NCBI GenBank assembly: GCA_963920705.1
Contig: OY987239.1
Location: forward strand, 9,081,504-9,145,503
Length of the DNA stretch: 64,000 nt
Direction: 5' to 3'
Source: Odiellus spinosus
Lineage: Eukaryota; Arthropoda; Arachnida; Opiliones; Phalangiidae
Below the pieces are notes generated by a model. That model saw only the letters and a list, made by a program, of their open reading frames with translations. It did no database searches and was not told the origin of the DNA. Each line of letters opens with the position of its first letter. Within the stretch, counting starts at the first letter, position 1. Below, one piece after another: positions 23,640 to 36,184 of the stretch. The position numbers were made by a program, and so were the translations under genes.

Positions 23640-26600
23640 ATGGAATCTATAAGTCCCCGACTTTGGCTGTAGACAAAATGACCCCTATCTTGAAATGGCC
23701 GTAACTTTTTTATTTTAACACCTAGGCATAAATCGATTGCACCATTAGAAAGAAGGTATTTCCTAGATTAATATAAAATAATAAAATTAACATGAGCCAC
23801 TCGTTAAAGACTATTCCGCCACTGATGGAAATCTAGCAAAAATCCAAAAATGACCCCTATCTTTAAATGGCCGTAACTTTTTTATTTTAACACCTAGGCA
23901 TAAATCGATTGCACCATTAGAAAGAAGGTATTTCCTAGATTAATATAAAATAATAAAATTAACATGAGCCACTCGTTAAAGACTATTCCGCCACTGATGA
24001 AAATCTAGCAAAAATCCAAAAATGACCCCTATCTTGAAATGGCCGTAACTTTTTTATTTTAACACCTAGGCATAAATCGATTGCACCATTAGAAAGAAGG
24101 TATTTCCTAGATTAATATAAAATAATAAAATTAACATGAGCCACTCGTTAAAGACTATTACGCCACTGATGGAAATCTAGCAAAAATCCAAAAATAACTC
24201 CTATCTTGAAATGGCCGTAACTTTTTTATTTTAACACCTAGGCATAAATCGATTGCACCATTAGAAAGAAGGTATTTCCTAGATTAATATAAAATAATAA
24301 AATTAACATGAGCCACTCGTTAAAGACTATTCCGCCACTGATGGAAATCTAGCAAAAATCCAAACATGACCCCTATCTTGAAATGGCCGTAACTTTTTTT
24401 ATTTTAACACCTAGGCATAAACCGATTGCACCATTAGAAAGAAGGTATTTCCTAGATTAATATAAAATAATAAAATTCACATGAGCCACTCGTTAAAGAC
24501 TATTCCGCCACTGATGGAAATCTAGCAAAAATCCAAAAATGACCCCTATCTTGAAATGGCCGTAACTTTTTTATTTTAACACCTAGGCATAAACCGATTG
24601 CACCATTAGAAAGAAGGTATTTCCTAGATTAATATAAAATAATAAAATTAACATGAGCCACTCGTTAAAGACTATTCCGCCACTGATGGAAATCTAGCAA
24701 AAATCCAAAAATGACACCTATTTTGAAATGGCCGTAACTTTTTTATTTTAACACCTAGGCATAAACCGATTGCACCATTAGAAAGAAGGTATTTCCTAGA
24801 TTAATATAAAATAATAAAATTAACATGAGCCACTCGTTAAAGACTATTACGCCACTGATGGAAATCTAGCAAAAATCCAAACATGACCCCTATCTTGAAA
24901 TGGCCGTAACTTTTTTATTTTAACACCTAGGCATAAACCGATTGCACCATTAGAAAGAAGGTATTTCCTAGATTAATATAAAATAATAAAATTAACATGA
25001 GCCACTCGTTAAAGACTATTCCGCCACTGATGGAAATCTAGCAAAAATCCAAACATGACCCCTATCTTGAAATGGCCGTAACTTTTTTTATTTTAACACC
25101 TAGGCATAAACCGATTGCACCATTAGAAAGAAGGTATTTCCTAGATTAATATAAAATAATAAAATTCACATGAGCCACTCGTTAAAGACTATTCCGCCAC
25201 TGATGGAAATCTAGCAAAAATCCAAAAATGACCCCTATCTTGAAATGGCCGTAACTTTTTTATTTTAACACCTAGGCATAAACCGATTGCACCATTAGAA
25301 AGAAGGTATTTCCTAGATTAATATAAAATAATAAAATTAACATGAGCCACTCGTTAAAGACTATTCCGCCACTGATGGAAATCTAGCAAAAATCCAAAAA
25401 TGACCCCTATTTTGAAATGGCCGTAACTTTTTTATTTTAACACCTAGGCATAAATTGATTGCACCATTAGAAAGAAGGTATTTCCTAGATTAATATAAAA
25501 TAATAAAATTAACATGAGCCACTCGTTAAAGACTATTACGCCACTGATGGAAATCTAGCAAAAATCCAAACATGACCCCTATCTTGAAATGGCCGTAACT
25601 TTTTTATTTTAACACCTAGGCATAAACCGATTGCACCATTAGAAAGAAGGTATTTCCTAGATTAATATAAAATAATAAAATTAACATGAGCCACTCGTTA
25701 AAGACTATTCCGCCACTGATGGAAATCTAGCAAAAATCCAAACATGACCCCTATCTTGAAATGGCCGTAACTTTTTTTATTTTAACACCTAGGCATAAAC
25801 CGATTGCACCATTAGAAAGAAGGTATTTCCTAGATTAATATAAAATAATAAAATTCACATGAGCCACTCGTTAAAGACTATTCCGCCACTGATGGAAATC
25901 TAGCAAAAATCCAAAAATGACCCCTATCTTGAAATGGCCGTAACTTTTTTATTTTAACACCTAGGCATAAACCGATTGCACCATTAGAAAGAAGGTATTT
26001 CCTAGATTAATATAAAATAATAAAATTAACATGAGCCACTCGTTAAAGACTATTCCGCCACTGATGGAAATCTAGCAAAAATCCAAAAATGACACCTATT
26101 TTGAAATGGCCGTAACTTTTTTATTTTAACACCTAGGCATAAACCGATTGCACCATTAGAAAGAAGGTATTTCCTAGATTAATATAAAATAATAAAATTA
26201 ACATGAGCCACTCGTTAAAGACTATTCCGCCACTGATGGAAATCTAGCAAAAATCCAAAAATGACCCCTATTTTGAAATGGCCGTAACTTTTTTATTTTA
26301 ACACCTAGGCATAAATTGATTGCACCATTAGAAAGAAGGTATTTCCTAGATTAATATAAAAGAATCAAATTAACATGAGCCACTCGTTAAAGACTATTTC
26401 GCCACTGATGGAAATCTAGCAAAAATCCAAAAATGACCCCTATCTTGAAATGGCCGTAACTTTTTTATTTTAACACCTAGGCATAAATCGATTACACCAT
26501 TAGAAAGAAGGTATTTCCTAGATTAATATAAAATAATCAAATTAACGTGAGCCACTCGTTAAAGACTATTCCGCCACTGATGGAAATCTAGCAAAAATCC

Positions 26601-26745
26601 AAAAATGACCCCTATTTTGAAATGGCCGTAACTTTTTTATTTTAACACCTAGGCATAAACCGATTGCACCATTAGAAAGAAGGTATTTCCTAGATTAATT
26701 TAAAATAATGAAATTAACACGAGCCACTCGTTAAAATGGTCCAAA
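23640..26745. repeat. Satellite array, ~172-bp monomer, four-monomer higher-order period
   Basis: About 18 head-to-tail monomers, each with TGACCCCTATCTTGAAATGG, CACCTAGGCATAAA, GAAAGAAGGTATTTCC and GAGCCACTCGTTAAAGAC. Variant monomers recur at a fixed 689-bp spacing. A longer T run lies at about 24391, 25080 and 25769, and AAATTCACATGAG replaces AAATTAACATGAG in the same monomers. This indicates amplification of four-monomer blocks. The edge monomers are more diverged. No coding potential. Confidence 0.93.
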
Positions 26746-26848
26746 ATAATCTATCATTGTATCTGTGTTTAACTGTCTTTTTGCAAATTACTCTATTAAT
26801 TTCTTTTTCTTTAAGGGTTTTGACCCGAATCAGATAAAGATCCCATTT

Positions 26849-27290
26849 TTAAAGGGAGGATGCAACCTAACAACAAGTGATTTTTTATCGATTCCTTATT
26901 GTTTAAATAGGCCTAATCCACTAGCGAAAAAATTTACAAACAAATATTAAACTAGAAATAAATTTAAAACTTACCCTGAAAAAATGCTTAGTGGGATTCA
27001 TGGAGATCCTGATTTCCTCGCGTGTAAGGTCTAGCGACCAATCGCGCGCGACGTAAGTCTCGTGGAGATCTCGGGTGAACGAGGGGCCTTTGCTCATTGG
27101 TCGCTAGACCTTACACGAACGCGATTCAGGATCTCCATGAATCCCGCTAAGCCTATTTTCAGGGTAAGTTTTAAATTTATTTCTAGTTTAATATTTGCAT
27201 TGTAAACTTTTTATCGGTGGATTAGGCCTATTTAAACGATAATGAATCGATAAAAAAATCACTTGTAATTAGGTTGCATTCTCCCTTTAA
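26849..27290. mobile_element. Family F element (TTAA), copy 3
   Basis: About 442 bp with TTAA at both ends and long inverted arms around the centre near 27065. It lies immediately right of the satellite. Confidence 0.82.
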
Positions 27291-27553
27291 GGGTGCTAAG
27301 CAAACCTCATTTTTGTAATAATAGAAATTGCTAAAGCTATTTGGGTAACGATGTTTGCCTTGGTTTTTAATTAAAAAAACTCCATTATAGATGTTTTGTA
27401 ATTAAGATCCTCGCTATATTTGATGAAGGTTGGTGTCCCCAATCAAATTATAGTTTCTAAAGGTCTCATGAAAAGTTAGTTCTCATTTTTGATTGAGAAG
27501 ACATGCAGTGATCAAAGCAAAGAGATTGTTTCGAAAGCGTTCTTTACTTTTAT

Positions 27554-27889
27554 CAGAAGCCGATGAAACCCTCCTTTGAAGTCTACTACTCTAATGTTCC
27601 ATATAGCGCTCCTCTCTGTATGGGTAAAATTCACAATTTTACGAGTTAGAAGGGGTCCTACTTCATCCCCCTGTCTACGGAAAATTGGAAATTCTCTCTC
27701 TCCACAAACGACGACGTTTTTTGGACGAACTCCAAGGCTGCTAGAGATATTCGCTCGACGAGCTCCAGCTCCGAAAATATCTACCGTTAGGAGGCGTACG
27801 AATCGCGCCTTTTGAGACTAACCCATACAGAGAGGGGTAGACAAGACCCGGGAGTAATAGACTTCAAAGGAGGGTTTCATCGGCTTCTG
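27554..27889. mobile_element. MITE family A, copy 9
   Basis: A 336-bp copy about 30 bp from the 3' end of M4. No clean target duplication was seen. Confidence 0.87.
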
Positions 27890-27921
27890 GTATTTCAAAA
27901 AAAGGTTTTATTTATTAGTTT

Positions 27922-30900
27922 TTAAGTTTTAATTAATTGCAAAAATACACGAAACATATTAATCGCGAAAAATGCAGTCGCCGTTGAGTAACCAACAAAG
28001 AGAATGACTACCGTTGATTTGAATTCGTTGAAATTCAAGACAAATTCTTGTTGATCCAAAGACGGTCTGAACAAATAATTATCCAAGGCAAAGCCTACTT
28101 CCTTACGATCAGCCTCGATCAGTTTCGATTCTTCAACTTTAATAAACCTTAAAATAAATTAAATTAGTTCTTGACATCGCTGGTAACAAAGTCAAAACCA
28201 ATTTAGACAAAAACAAGCTATGTTGTAATGTATTCATTCAGAAGCCGATGAAACCCTCCTTTGAAGTCTATTACTCCCGGGTCTTGTCTACCCCTCTCTG
28301 TATGGGTTAGTTTCTAAAAGAGCGATTCGTACGCCTCCTAACGGTAGATATTTTCGGAGCGGGAGTTCGTCGAGCGAATATCTCTAGCAGCCTCGGAGTT
28401 CGTCAAAAAAACGTCGTCGTTTGTGGAGAGAGAGAATTTCCAATTTTCCGTAGACAGGGGGGATGAAGCAGGACCCCTTCTAACTCGTAAAATTGTGAAT
28501 TTTACCCATACAGAGATTAGCGCTATATGGAACATTGGAGTAGTAGACTTCAAAGGAGGGTTTCATCTACTTCTGTTAATATCTTTGCCAAAATAGATAG
28601 GTTTAAATTTTTAATACTTAACACACTGATAATCCCTCCATCCCAAAATCTTCCCGCTTGGCTTAAATTGTGGTATAAGGGTGTAAGAGTTATGTTTTCA
28701 GTGTCACTAACGCTCTAAGCCTGTAGTCAATGGGCAACTCACCAAAAAGGGTCATTTGCCAAAGCTGGCCCAGATTCTTCGGACTCCCACGCTTTTGATA
28801 CTTACTTTCTGTTGAGCTGTTCCTTGCAGGCGGATGTGACATTTATTCCGTGTATCGCGGCCAAACTAACGATATCAAGGGGTCTTCCTTCGAATACTCG
28901 ATCGTTTTTATCCAAGCCTAACAATTCAGTGCCCATCATGTAGATTCCAGACTTGGTTATGAAGAAGGCGAAGTGTTTTGCTTCTGAAAGTTTGTCGATG
29001 ACATCCGTGATTTCGCTAATGTTCAGAAATTTATTCTTTTCTTTCAAATACTGCCAAAGTACAGGTCCCGACTTCTCATGGGAATGCTGCTTTCCCAGAA
29101 TAAAAAAATTAAGGCCATGTTGATGTTTTTACAAATACTTTATTCCAAAAACCGATGTAGTCTACTACTCTAATGTTCCTCTCTGTATGGGTAAAATTCC
29201 CAATTTTACGAGATCGGAGGGGTCCTACTTCATACCCCCCTGTCTACGGAAAATTGGAAATTCTCTCTCTCCACATACGACGACGTTTGGTTGACGAACT
29301 CCAAGGTTGCTAGAGATATTCGCTGGACGAACTCCCGCTCCGAAAATATCTACCGTTAGGAGGCGTACGAATCGCCGTTTTTGAGACTAACCCATACAGA
29401 GAGGGGTAGACAAGACCCGGGAGTAATAGACTTCAAAGGAGGGTTTCATCGGCTTCTGTTTATTCCAATGAAAAGAAGACCGTACCTTTAAATATTCTTC
29501 GATAGAAGTGTTGCCGAAGACGAATGGTTCGACTCTTTGCAAGTTGTCTACGACGTCAGATACCTCGTCCATGACAACGAACTGACTATTGGCAAATTCG
29601 CAATTCAAATAAGTTTGCGTGGCAGTTGATAAGAGAAAGGCTGCAAGTAGCCACGAGCCGAAAAGTACACGGTACGGTAAAGTTTTTGAGCGATTTATTT
29701 TTCCTATAAGGCCGTTACAAAAATAAATACTTTCTTCGGAAAAAATAATTTAGCTTTATGACGGACCTTGACGCACTAAAACGACTGCCATGTTGGCCAA
29801 TTCCTTCGTGTTACTTTCAGTCAAGTCCCGAAATCTTCTGAATCTGTATTTGGTCAAAGTCAAAACGAACGAGCCTAGAATCAACATCGACAACAGACAG
29901 AGATACACCTGTAAAATCCAAATTGCGAATAAGACCAGGGTAATAGAGGGTTTTCTCTGGCCAAACATCGTCAATGCTAGGGATGGCACTAATCGCACTG
30001 TGTCGAAGGTTAGCCTAATTAGGGGTGCCAAGGATTGGTGGAGACAAGTGCCGACGTTAGTTCTTTGAGAGGTTATTAAAAAAACGTCGAATTATAAGTC
30101 TCTCTTATAAAGTGGTTTGCAAAACGACAAATTTGGCGGGAAAAGTGTGGGTGTTTTCCTTTCTTAAGACCAGAAGCCGATGAAACCCTCATTTGAAGTC
30201 TATTACTCCCGGGTCTTGTCTACCCCTCTCTGTATGGGTTATTCTCAAAAGGCGCGATTCGTACGCCTCCTAACGGTAGATGTTTTCGGAGCGGGAGCTC
30301 GTCGAGCGAATATCTCTAGCAGCCTTGGAGTTCGTCCAAAAAACGTCGTCGTTTGTGGAGAGAGAAAATTTCCAATTTTCCGTAGACAAGGGGGATGAAG
30401 TAGGACCCGTTCTAACTCGTAAAATTGGGAATTTTACCCATACAGAGAGGAGCGCTTTATGGAACATTGGAGTAGTAGACTTCAAAGGAGGGTTTCATCG
30501 GCTTCTGTTAAGACACATGTGCCAGATGACTAAAGTTGAACAGTCTGCACACGTCTTTAACACTACTAAGACTGAAACAAATCCTAATGAAAAAAATATA
30601 CTTGGAAGAGCGATTTTTAATTTTTTCTTACGTTCTTGTTGATCGGGAGAAAATTTTGGAATGAATCTTTATTAATTTTAAATGGATTTTTGCTGAATAT
30701 GAACATGGAGCTTGTTTCCAGGGGGAAGAACATGCCCACTCTCGAAAACCATTTAGAATTGACCGTGTATAAGTCCATCATAATATCCACCGTCTAATCA
30801 AAATCGAGATACAAGTATTAACACAGAAGATCCTTTGAAATAAAGTTACGTTCACACTAACGTATCCCAATTAATTTTAATCAAATCGATATTTAAATCG

Positions 30901-31577
30901 CTCAGAATCGTTTGAAGCGCCACCTGTTAGCGTATCATCTTTATTTTCATCCGCAGATTGTTGAAACCGAATCGTTTTTTTTAAACTGGTTCCCGAAGCA
31001 GTTACGAGAAATATATTTCTTAATCGATTTTAAACGGTAAAATTAAACCAATATTCCAATCATCAGGTATCGTTCCTTTATAAATCGATCTATTGTAGCT
31101 TCATCTATCAGTTGTTGAAACCGAATCGGTATGGAACTGGTTCCCGAAGCAGTTTCGACAAATCGTATCAAATCGATTGAAGAAAAGACGGTTTCCTGTT
31201 CTCAGGACTAAAGCGAAACGTTATCAAAGGGTTTAAATCGATTCCAAGATCTAGTCTAAACGCAGCTAAAAATTAATCAGGTTTTGAAGATGATTCCTCA
31301 ACAGATGGCGCTTACACGATTTCGAACGATTTAAATATATTGCCAGGGAGTTTGCGTTACATTGAATTTCTCCAGATTAAGATGCATGATTACTCTAGCT
31401 TATTCAACTTTGATATGTCTTAAATATAACGCTTACCACGCCTTTGTCCGTAATTGTAAGTTGATCGTAAGCTACGTTCGATGATTCGTATATCACTTGT
31501 TCCACGCTAATACAATAAACAAGATTACATAATGATAAACATAACGAAAAACAAACCAGAGCCAGTGGGGGTGCCAT
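27922..31577 (-). CDS. M4: divergent ionotropic receptor-like gene with a signal-peptide-like start
   Basis: Exons in coding order: B 31437-31577, C 30632-30793, D 29767-29908, E 29486-29703, F 28806-29086, G 27922-28147. They total 1170 bp (389 codons plus stop), all open and in phase. The chosen start, ATG at 31577, gives MAPPLALVCFSLCLSLC, which looks like a signal peptide, and then ISVEQVIYESS as in the sister units. TM1 is YLCLLSMLILGSFVLTLTKY and the pore side ends VVLVRQG. TM3 follows PYRVLF, S2 has FAFFITKSGIYMMGTELLG, and TM4 is VVILFVGYSTATAFFAINMF. At 389 residues it is short for an IR. Exons A and Z of this unit survive at 35.0-35.6 kb but do not join in frame, so M4 may use a shortened N-terminus. 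It is the most diverged M unit and its coding frame looks maintained. Confidence 0.7.
28239..28575. mobile_element. MITE family A, copy 10
   Basis: A 337-bp copy in the F-G intron of M4. The right end is altered (CATCTACTTCTG), as in copy 1, suggesting that these two are closely related. Confidence 0.86.
29146..29458. mobile_element. MITE family A, copy 11
   Basis: A 313-bp copy with short deletions near the left end, in the E-F intron of M4. Target duplication TTTATTC (29139-29145, 29459-29465). Confidence 0.86.
30171..30507. mobile_element. MITE family A, copy 12
   Basis: A 337-bp copy in the C-D intron of M4; target duplication TTAAGAC on both sides. Confidence 0.9.
30845..31266. mobile_element. 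Family H element (Harbinger-like), copy 1
   Basis: About 420 bp with ends resembling GTTACGTTCACACTA / TAGTCTAAACGCAGC. The interior shares AAACCGAATCG and CTGGTTCCCGAAGCAG with copies at 34621-34905 and 46505-46939. It lies in the B-C intron of M4. Confidence 0.6.
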
Positions 31578-31636
31578 GATTTTTTCATGCGTAGGCTGAA
31601 AAGTTTTAGAGGTGATCCCAAGCTGCTGGTTGACAG

Positions 31637-31969
31637 CAGAAGCCGATGAAACCCTCCTTTGAAGTCTATTACTCCCGGGTCTTGTCTACCCCTGTATGAG
31701 TTATTCTCAAAAGGCGCGATTCGTACGCCTCCTAACGGTAGATATTTTCGGAGCTGGAGTTCGTCAAGCGAATATCTCTAGCAGCCTCGGAGTTCGTCCA
31801 AAAAACGTCGTCGTTTGTGGAGAGAGAGAATTTCCAATTTTCCGTAGACAGGGGGGATGAAGTAGGACCCCTTCTAACTCGTAAAATTGGGAATTTTACC
31901 CATATAGAGAGGAGCGCTATATGGAACATTGGAGTAGTAGACTTCAAAGGAGGGTTTCATCGGCTTCTG
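31637..31969. mobile_element. MITE family A, copy 13
   Basis: A 333-bp copy with target duplication TTGACAG on both sides, about 60 bp upstream of the ATG proposed for M4, so it lies in its promoter or 5' leader. Confidence 0.9.
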
Positions 31970-33690
31970 TTGACAGTAATTAGAGGCCCGTTTTGAGAGA
32001 ATTTGGAGGCCCATTCGAGTTTATTTGGGGAGTCCTATTCCTATAGCCTATTCAGCCCACCACTGGCGCCGCCACTGGATTTTGAAGAAATTTTTACACA
32101 TTTTTACAGTATAAATTGATTTAATCAGCTAATTACTAGAATTAAGTATACCGTTATAATACTAATGGTTAAACTAAGCCACCATTGCCGACAAAATAAT
32201 TGAAAAATTTGTCAGACGAGACTCAAATGATACGAAAATTATTTTGGAAAGACTACGCGTTTTAAATAGTGAATGATAATGATTCATTACTCAAGTTTTC
32301 AGTGAAAGAAACCTCCGAATTTATCAACAGGTCAGGGAATTTTAATATTGTCCGTTAGACACCATTTTACGTGGGTTGGAACTTTCGAGATATTTAGAGG
32401 TCGTAATCTAAAACTATTCACCAATTTAAATCCGTCACGAGTCCGGCTACACAATTCTGCTAGTTTGAGTCGTCTTCTTATTCTAGAAAGTTCGGTCAAC
32501 GTGTAGTCCGGTTTTCTAGACGATTTTCCCGGTGTTAAAGTTTAATTTTACGATAATCGGTAATATTTAGCGTAAGTTGCGTCTAATTATTACAGTTTTG
32601 GTCCTAATATTGGCTGGAATATCGCGAAATGATCGAATTATATGTGAAACGAATCTAGGCGTTTTTGATGAGGCATTGAATTGGCGGTTTCCCCCAATTG
32701 CTCTCGTGACGGATTTAAGTGTTATGGAATTTTGAAAAGGTACCTATGTCCATAGTCCTATTTGGTGAGTGAATTTTAATTTAATCATTTTACATTCGAT
32801 TTTCGAATAACTAGCATTATCAATTTCAATTGTTTAAATTAGTTGAAAAGTAGGCTTAACAAGTATCCGTAGAGATCGTGTGATTTGATAGCTATTCGTT
32901 TTCTACGGCAAACGCTTTTATAAGTGTTGGATTCTATACCCAGGCCTATATTTTTCTACACGTTAGTTTTATTAAGGGCGCAATGTAGAAAATTAGCATA
33001 CATCTAGAAGGGGTGATGACGTAATACGACCTCTATCAAAATAAAACATTAAACTCCCACCTTTGTAACTTCAACGACTTCAATATCTCTTATCTATTGT
33101 TGGCTTAACTATTTTATTAACATTTGCTACATTAAACAGCGATTAGTTATGTTTTTTATCACCCTAAAATTACGAAACCTATTTTAATTGCACATGGCTT
33201 TTAAAAATCGTTAGAGCTGCGTATAATGGTGCAATCCTTCGATTTGTATCAGTTCCTTTCCCCCGCCCCCTTCTTGAGACGCGATTAAGTTTTGGGGGAG
33301 TTTTTATTCATCTTGAGAATTCATTTATTTGCAATTTTAGACCTCTGACAACCTGAATAATAAGGCATTGTTTTTTAATTTTTCATAGGTAAACGAACGC
33401 TGACTCATCCAGCGTCGACCTGAAAAGCCCGCGAATGGCGGACGCTGATGGAAATAGGTCAAACGCGTCTGAAAGGCCATTGGCGTAAAAATATTCAACA
33501 TCTACAGAGGATAGAAGATCCGGAAATGGAAGAGCGGCCACGCTTTATAACTCGTGTCGTTTATTGCCTCTAAAACTGTGTTTTGCCCTTGGATTCCTCG
33601 TTTTTCCCCCATTTGGCCAGACACTTTAACTGACGCGAGTTTTTTGTTTTTGGCGGACTCAAAACCAGCCAAGAAAACGCGAAGAAGGCG
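31970..33690. other. Unique AT-rich spacer
   Basis: About 1.7 kb with no receptor exon, recognised transposon end or convincing ORF. It is less repetitive than its surroundings. Confidence 0.4.
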
Positions 33691-34053
33691 ACTAGAATTT
33701 AACCTGCTGTAATTTGACCCGCTGATACAAACATCACGTGACTACGCGCCAAAAATGCGCAGTTAACATCTTTGATTCGACCGAGAGAGTGAGAGACAGA
33801 CGATGACAATGCTACGGAAGCGATTCGCCTATTCTATCGGCCGTTGAAAGTAGGACACGATTAACCAACGAGCTCTAGGCGTAGTATTCGTGCCAAGGCC
33901 CAAGGAATGTGTTGATTCGCGTTTTGTGAAATTTTCGTCTTGTGCGCGGGTATTATTTCCGCGACAAATTCAGGAGGCTATGACCTTTCCTGACCTACGC
34001 TCTATTTTGGATATATTAAACTCAAACAGGATTCATCGTAGACTTTCAAAATG
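33691..34053 (+). promoter_or_regulatory. CpG-rich island with a possible first exon ending ATG|GTAAGT
   Basis: The stretch is richer in CG dinucleotides than its surroundings and includes a CACGTG box near 33735. It ends TTTCAAAATG followed at 34054 by the strong donor GTAAGTTTAC. A start codon sitting exactly at a donor is a layout known for some housekeeping genes, such as ribosomal protein genes. No matching second exon was recognised downstream. The acceptor at 36402 (TTAATAG|GATATTGG) opens only a short frame. Treat this as a candidate promoter with a 5' UTR, perhaps a stranded fragment. Confidence 0.3.
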
Positions 34054-34321
34054 GTAAGTTTACTGTTTTTAAATAATTTCCATCTTTGATTTTTTTTTTT
34101 GTGTGTGGATTGAGTGTAATATAAATAATTTCTGGGGTCCATTCTACCCTTCGCGAAAATTTATCTAGTTTATTGCAATTAATCCGAAGTTATAATATAA
34201 TATATTTCAATCTAAAATTTATTTTAGCCTAATTTCATGACGTCATTTGATATTAAATTTGAAAAACTAATTCCATGTTGGTGTAGAGAGCCAACGTGTT
34301 CTGACACAAGTGCGTAGATTG

Positions 34322-34620
34322 TACAGGGTGTTTCGAAAATGGTGGTAGGACCGCGTTACAATGGGTATTATAGGTCATTTTAAGACGAAAATGTTCTAAG
34401 ACGTTTTGTCGTACGGGGCGCCGTTTAAGAGTTACGAAATGAATCATGTGTGGATGACCCCTTAACGTACATTAATAAACGTATACTTAAAGATAAAATC
34501 AATTTTTTATCAAGCAAGTACTTTTAACAAATCAGGTAAATAATTAATGTTAATGTACGTTAAGGGGTCATCCATACATGATTCATTTCGTAACTCTTAA
34601 ACGGCGCCCCGTACGACAAA
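34322..34620. mobile_element. Family G fold-back element, partial copy
   Basis: Starts TACAGGGTGTTTCGAAAATGG-type sequence. Inverted blocks around 34390-34460 and 34550-34620 (GGGGTCATCC, CGTAACTCTTAAACGGC) form a long hairpin. The right end is cut off by a family H element. A fuller copy is at 48948-49592. Confidence 0.6.
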
Positions 34621-34905
34621 CCCACGTTCAGACTAGCGGTTTGAAACGGTAAAATCAAATCGATATTCAAATCGCCAGTTATCGTTTTAAGCGTCTGTTC
34701 ACGCATTATCTTTATAAATCGATTTATCGTAGCTTCATCTATCGGTTGTTGAAACTTCCGAATCGGTACGAAACTGGTTCCCGAAGCAGATACGAGAAGT
34801 CGGATCAGATCGATTTGAGAAAAGACGGGTTTCCCGTTCACACCATTCTAGCGAGACGTTTTGAAACGGTTTAAAATCGATTTCAAAGCCTAGTATGAAC
34901 GTGGC
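34621..34905. mobile_element. Family H element (Harbinger-like), copy 2
   Basis: About 285 bp, ends CCACGTTCAGACTAG / CTAGTATGAACGTGG, inserted at the edge of the family G copy. Interior words are shared with copy 1 (GAAACTGGTTCCCGAAGC). Confidence 0.65.
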
Positions 34906-35022
34906 TAACAACAAATCTCAAATTCTAATCAAATTTAAGATTTTTTTCCATCTCAAGCATATTTTTTTCGATTAAATTTAACGTCCATTTTAATTTTAAG
35001 ATGTTCTTTTAATTCAACTTAC

Positions 35023-35558
35023 TTTAGTTGACAATGGGTGTTAATCCAATTTGTTACGTAGGAAATATAGACTATGTAGCTTGGTAAATAATCCAAATAT
35101 GTCTGCCAAAAATAAATTATGCCATCATTATTAATGGGACAATACAAAAGCTATGGTCTAAAATATCCATACTGATAAACCAACTTTTCCAGGGGCTACG
35201 GCCATTGGGGTACAAATACAATGATGAATTATCGCTATAGATGGCCTCACTCTATCTCTCGCTCTCGTAGTACATATCCACGTATTACACCCGTTGCTAT
35301 GGGAAACGCGTCGAGTCTCGAAGCGTGAGCAGAGGGGTTACCGCCTAGTTTGTCTCTCGTCATAGCTTAACCAATCAGATTAGGATCAGAATGGAAACTA
35401 CGATAGCGACATCTTTAAAAACAGATCAGCACGTATAGAGTGTACCCCAATAGCGCTGCCTCTACAAGTTCCTCTTGAATTTCGATGTGAGCGTATAACT
35501 TAAAATTTACTTACTTGTGACACTCCCATTTTCAAAGATGAATTGTACATCTTCACCA
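35023..35558 (-). pseudogene. Stranded exons A and Z of the M4 receptor unit
   Basis: Exon A (35023-35102, 80 bp as in M1-M3) reads TYLDYLPSYIVYISYVTNW and ends at a GTAAGTT donor after an acceptor GGCAG. Exon Z keeps only about 44 bp (35515-35558, VKMYNSSLKMGVSQ) before a repeat resembling the end of family J cuts it off. The exons lie 3.4 kb upstream of exon B of M4, beyond the CpG island. The A-to-B phase does not fit, so they are probably no longer used. Confidence 0.6.
35190..35470. repeat. Interspersed repeat Q, copy 2
   Basis: Between exons A and Z of the stranded M4 unit. Ends contain GGCCATTGGGGTAC and GTACCCCAATAGCG, an imperfect inverted pair. It is opposite in orientation to the 2.1-kb copy. 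Confidence 0.5.
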
Positions 35559-35649
35559 GGGTTGTCACCTACCTGGAAAAATCAGGGAATTTCAAAATTA
35601 GGAATTAAAACGTTTCAAACTGTTTGTATTTATTTTCCCAGTGAATATA

Positions 35650-36184
35650 GAGCTCGGAATCGGATATCCATTATTTTCCGTTAGTCGTATATTTTCAAAT
35701 AAATTGTAACTAAAAAAATTAAAATTGTATATTCGTATAATTGTTAAAAGTATAAGGTTTACCCGAAGATAAGCCTTCGCCGCTTTATCTACCTACAAAT
35801 TACTCGTATTCAAACGTATAACGATGGATAAGAAACATTCACGTTTCCAGAATTAGTCTAAAATATAAGAAAAATATTTCAAATTGACTTTTAATTCGAA
35901 GAATATAAATAAAACGACGAAACTAAGATTTTAAATCATCTTTTTATTCTTTATTTTTCACGAAAATAAATTTTGAATGTTTTTATCCGAACGTATAACG
36001 CGGATAATATTCTAAGATAAGTTGCCATTTTTGGATAAAAACGGATATGGATTACGTTTTTTTACTTTATCTACGAGTAAGTTAACTCGAATGAAAAATA
36101 ATCTATTTTTAATCAAACAGGTAATATACATCAGAATTAAGTAGATTTTATCCAATTAATAAAAATTAATCGAATTCCGAGCTC
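35650..36184. mobile_element. Family E element
   Basis: A 535-bp copy with both ends: GAGCTCGGAATCGGATATC and AATTCCGAGCTC. TA precedes it; the right flank is TT. Confidence 0.72.

Noticed and set aside
34560-34841. Minus-strand ORF MNGKPVFSQIDLIRLL...
   Set aside because: It spans the junction of family H and family G elements and is not conserved in their other copies.
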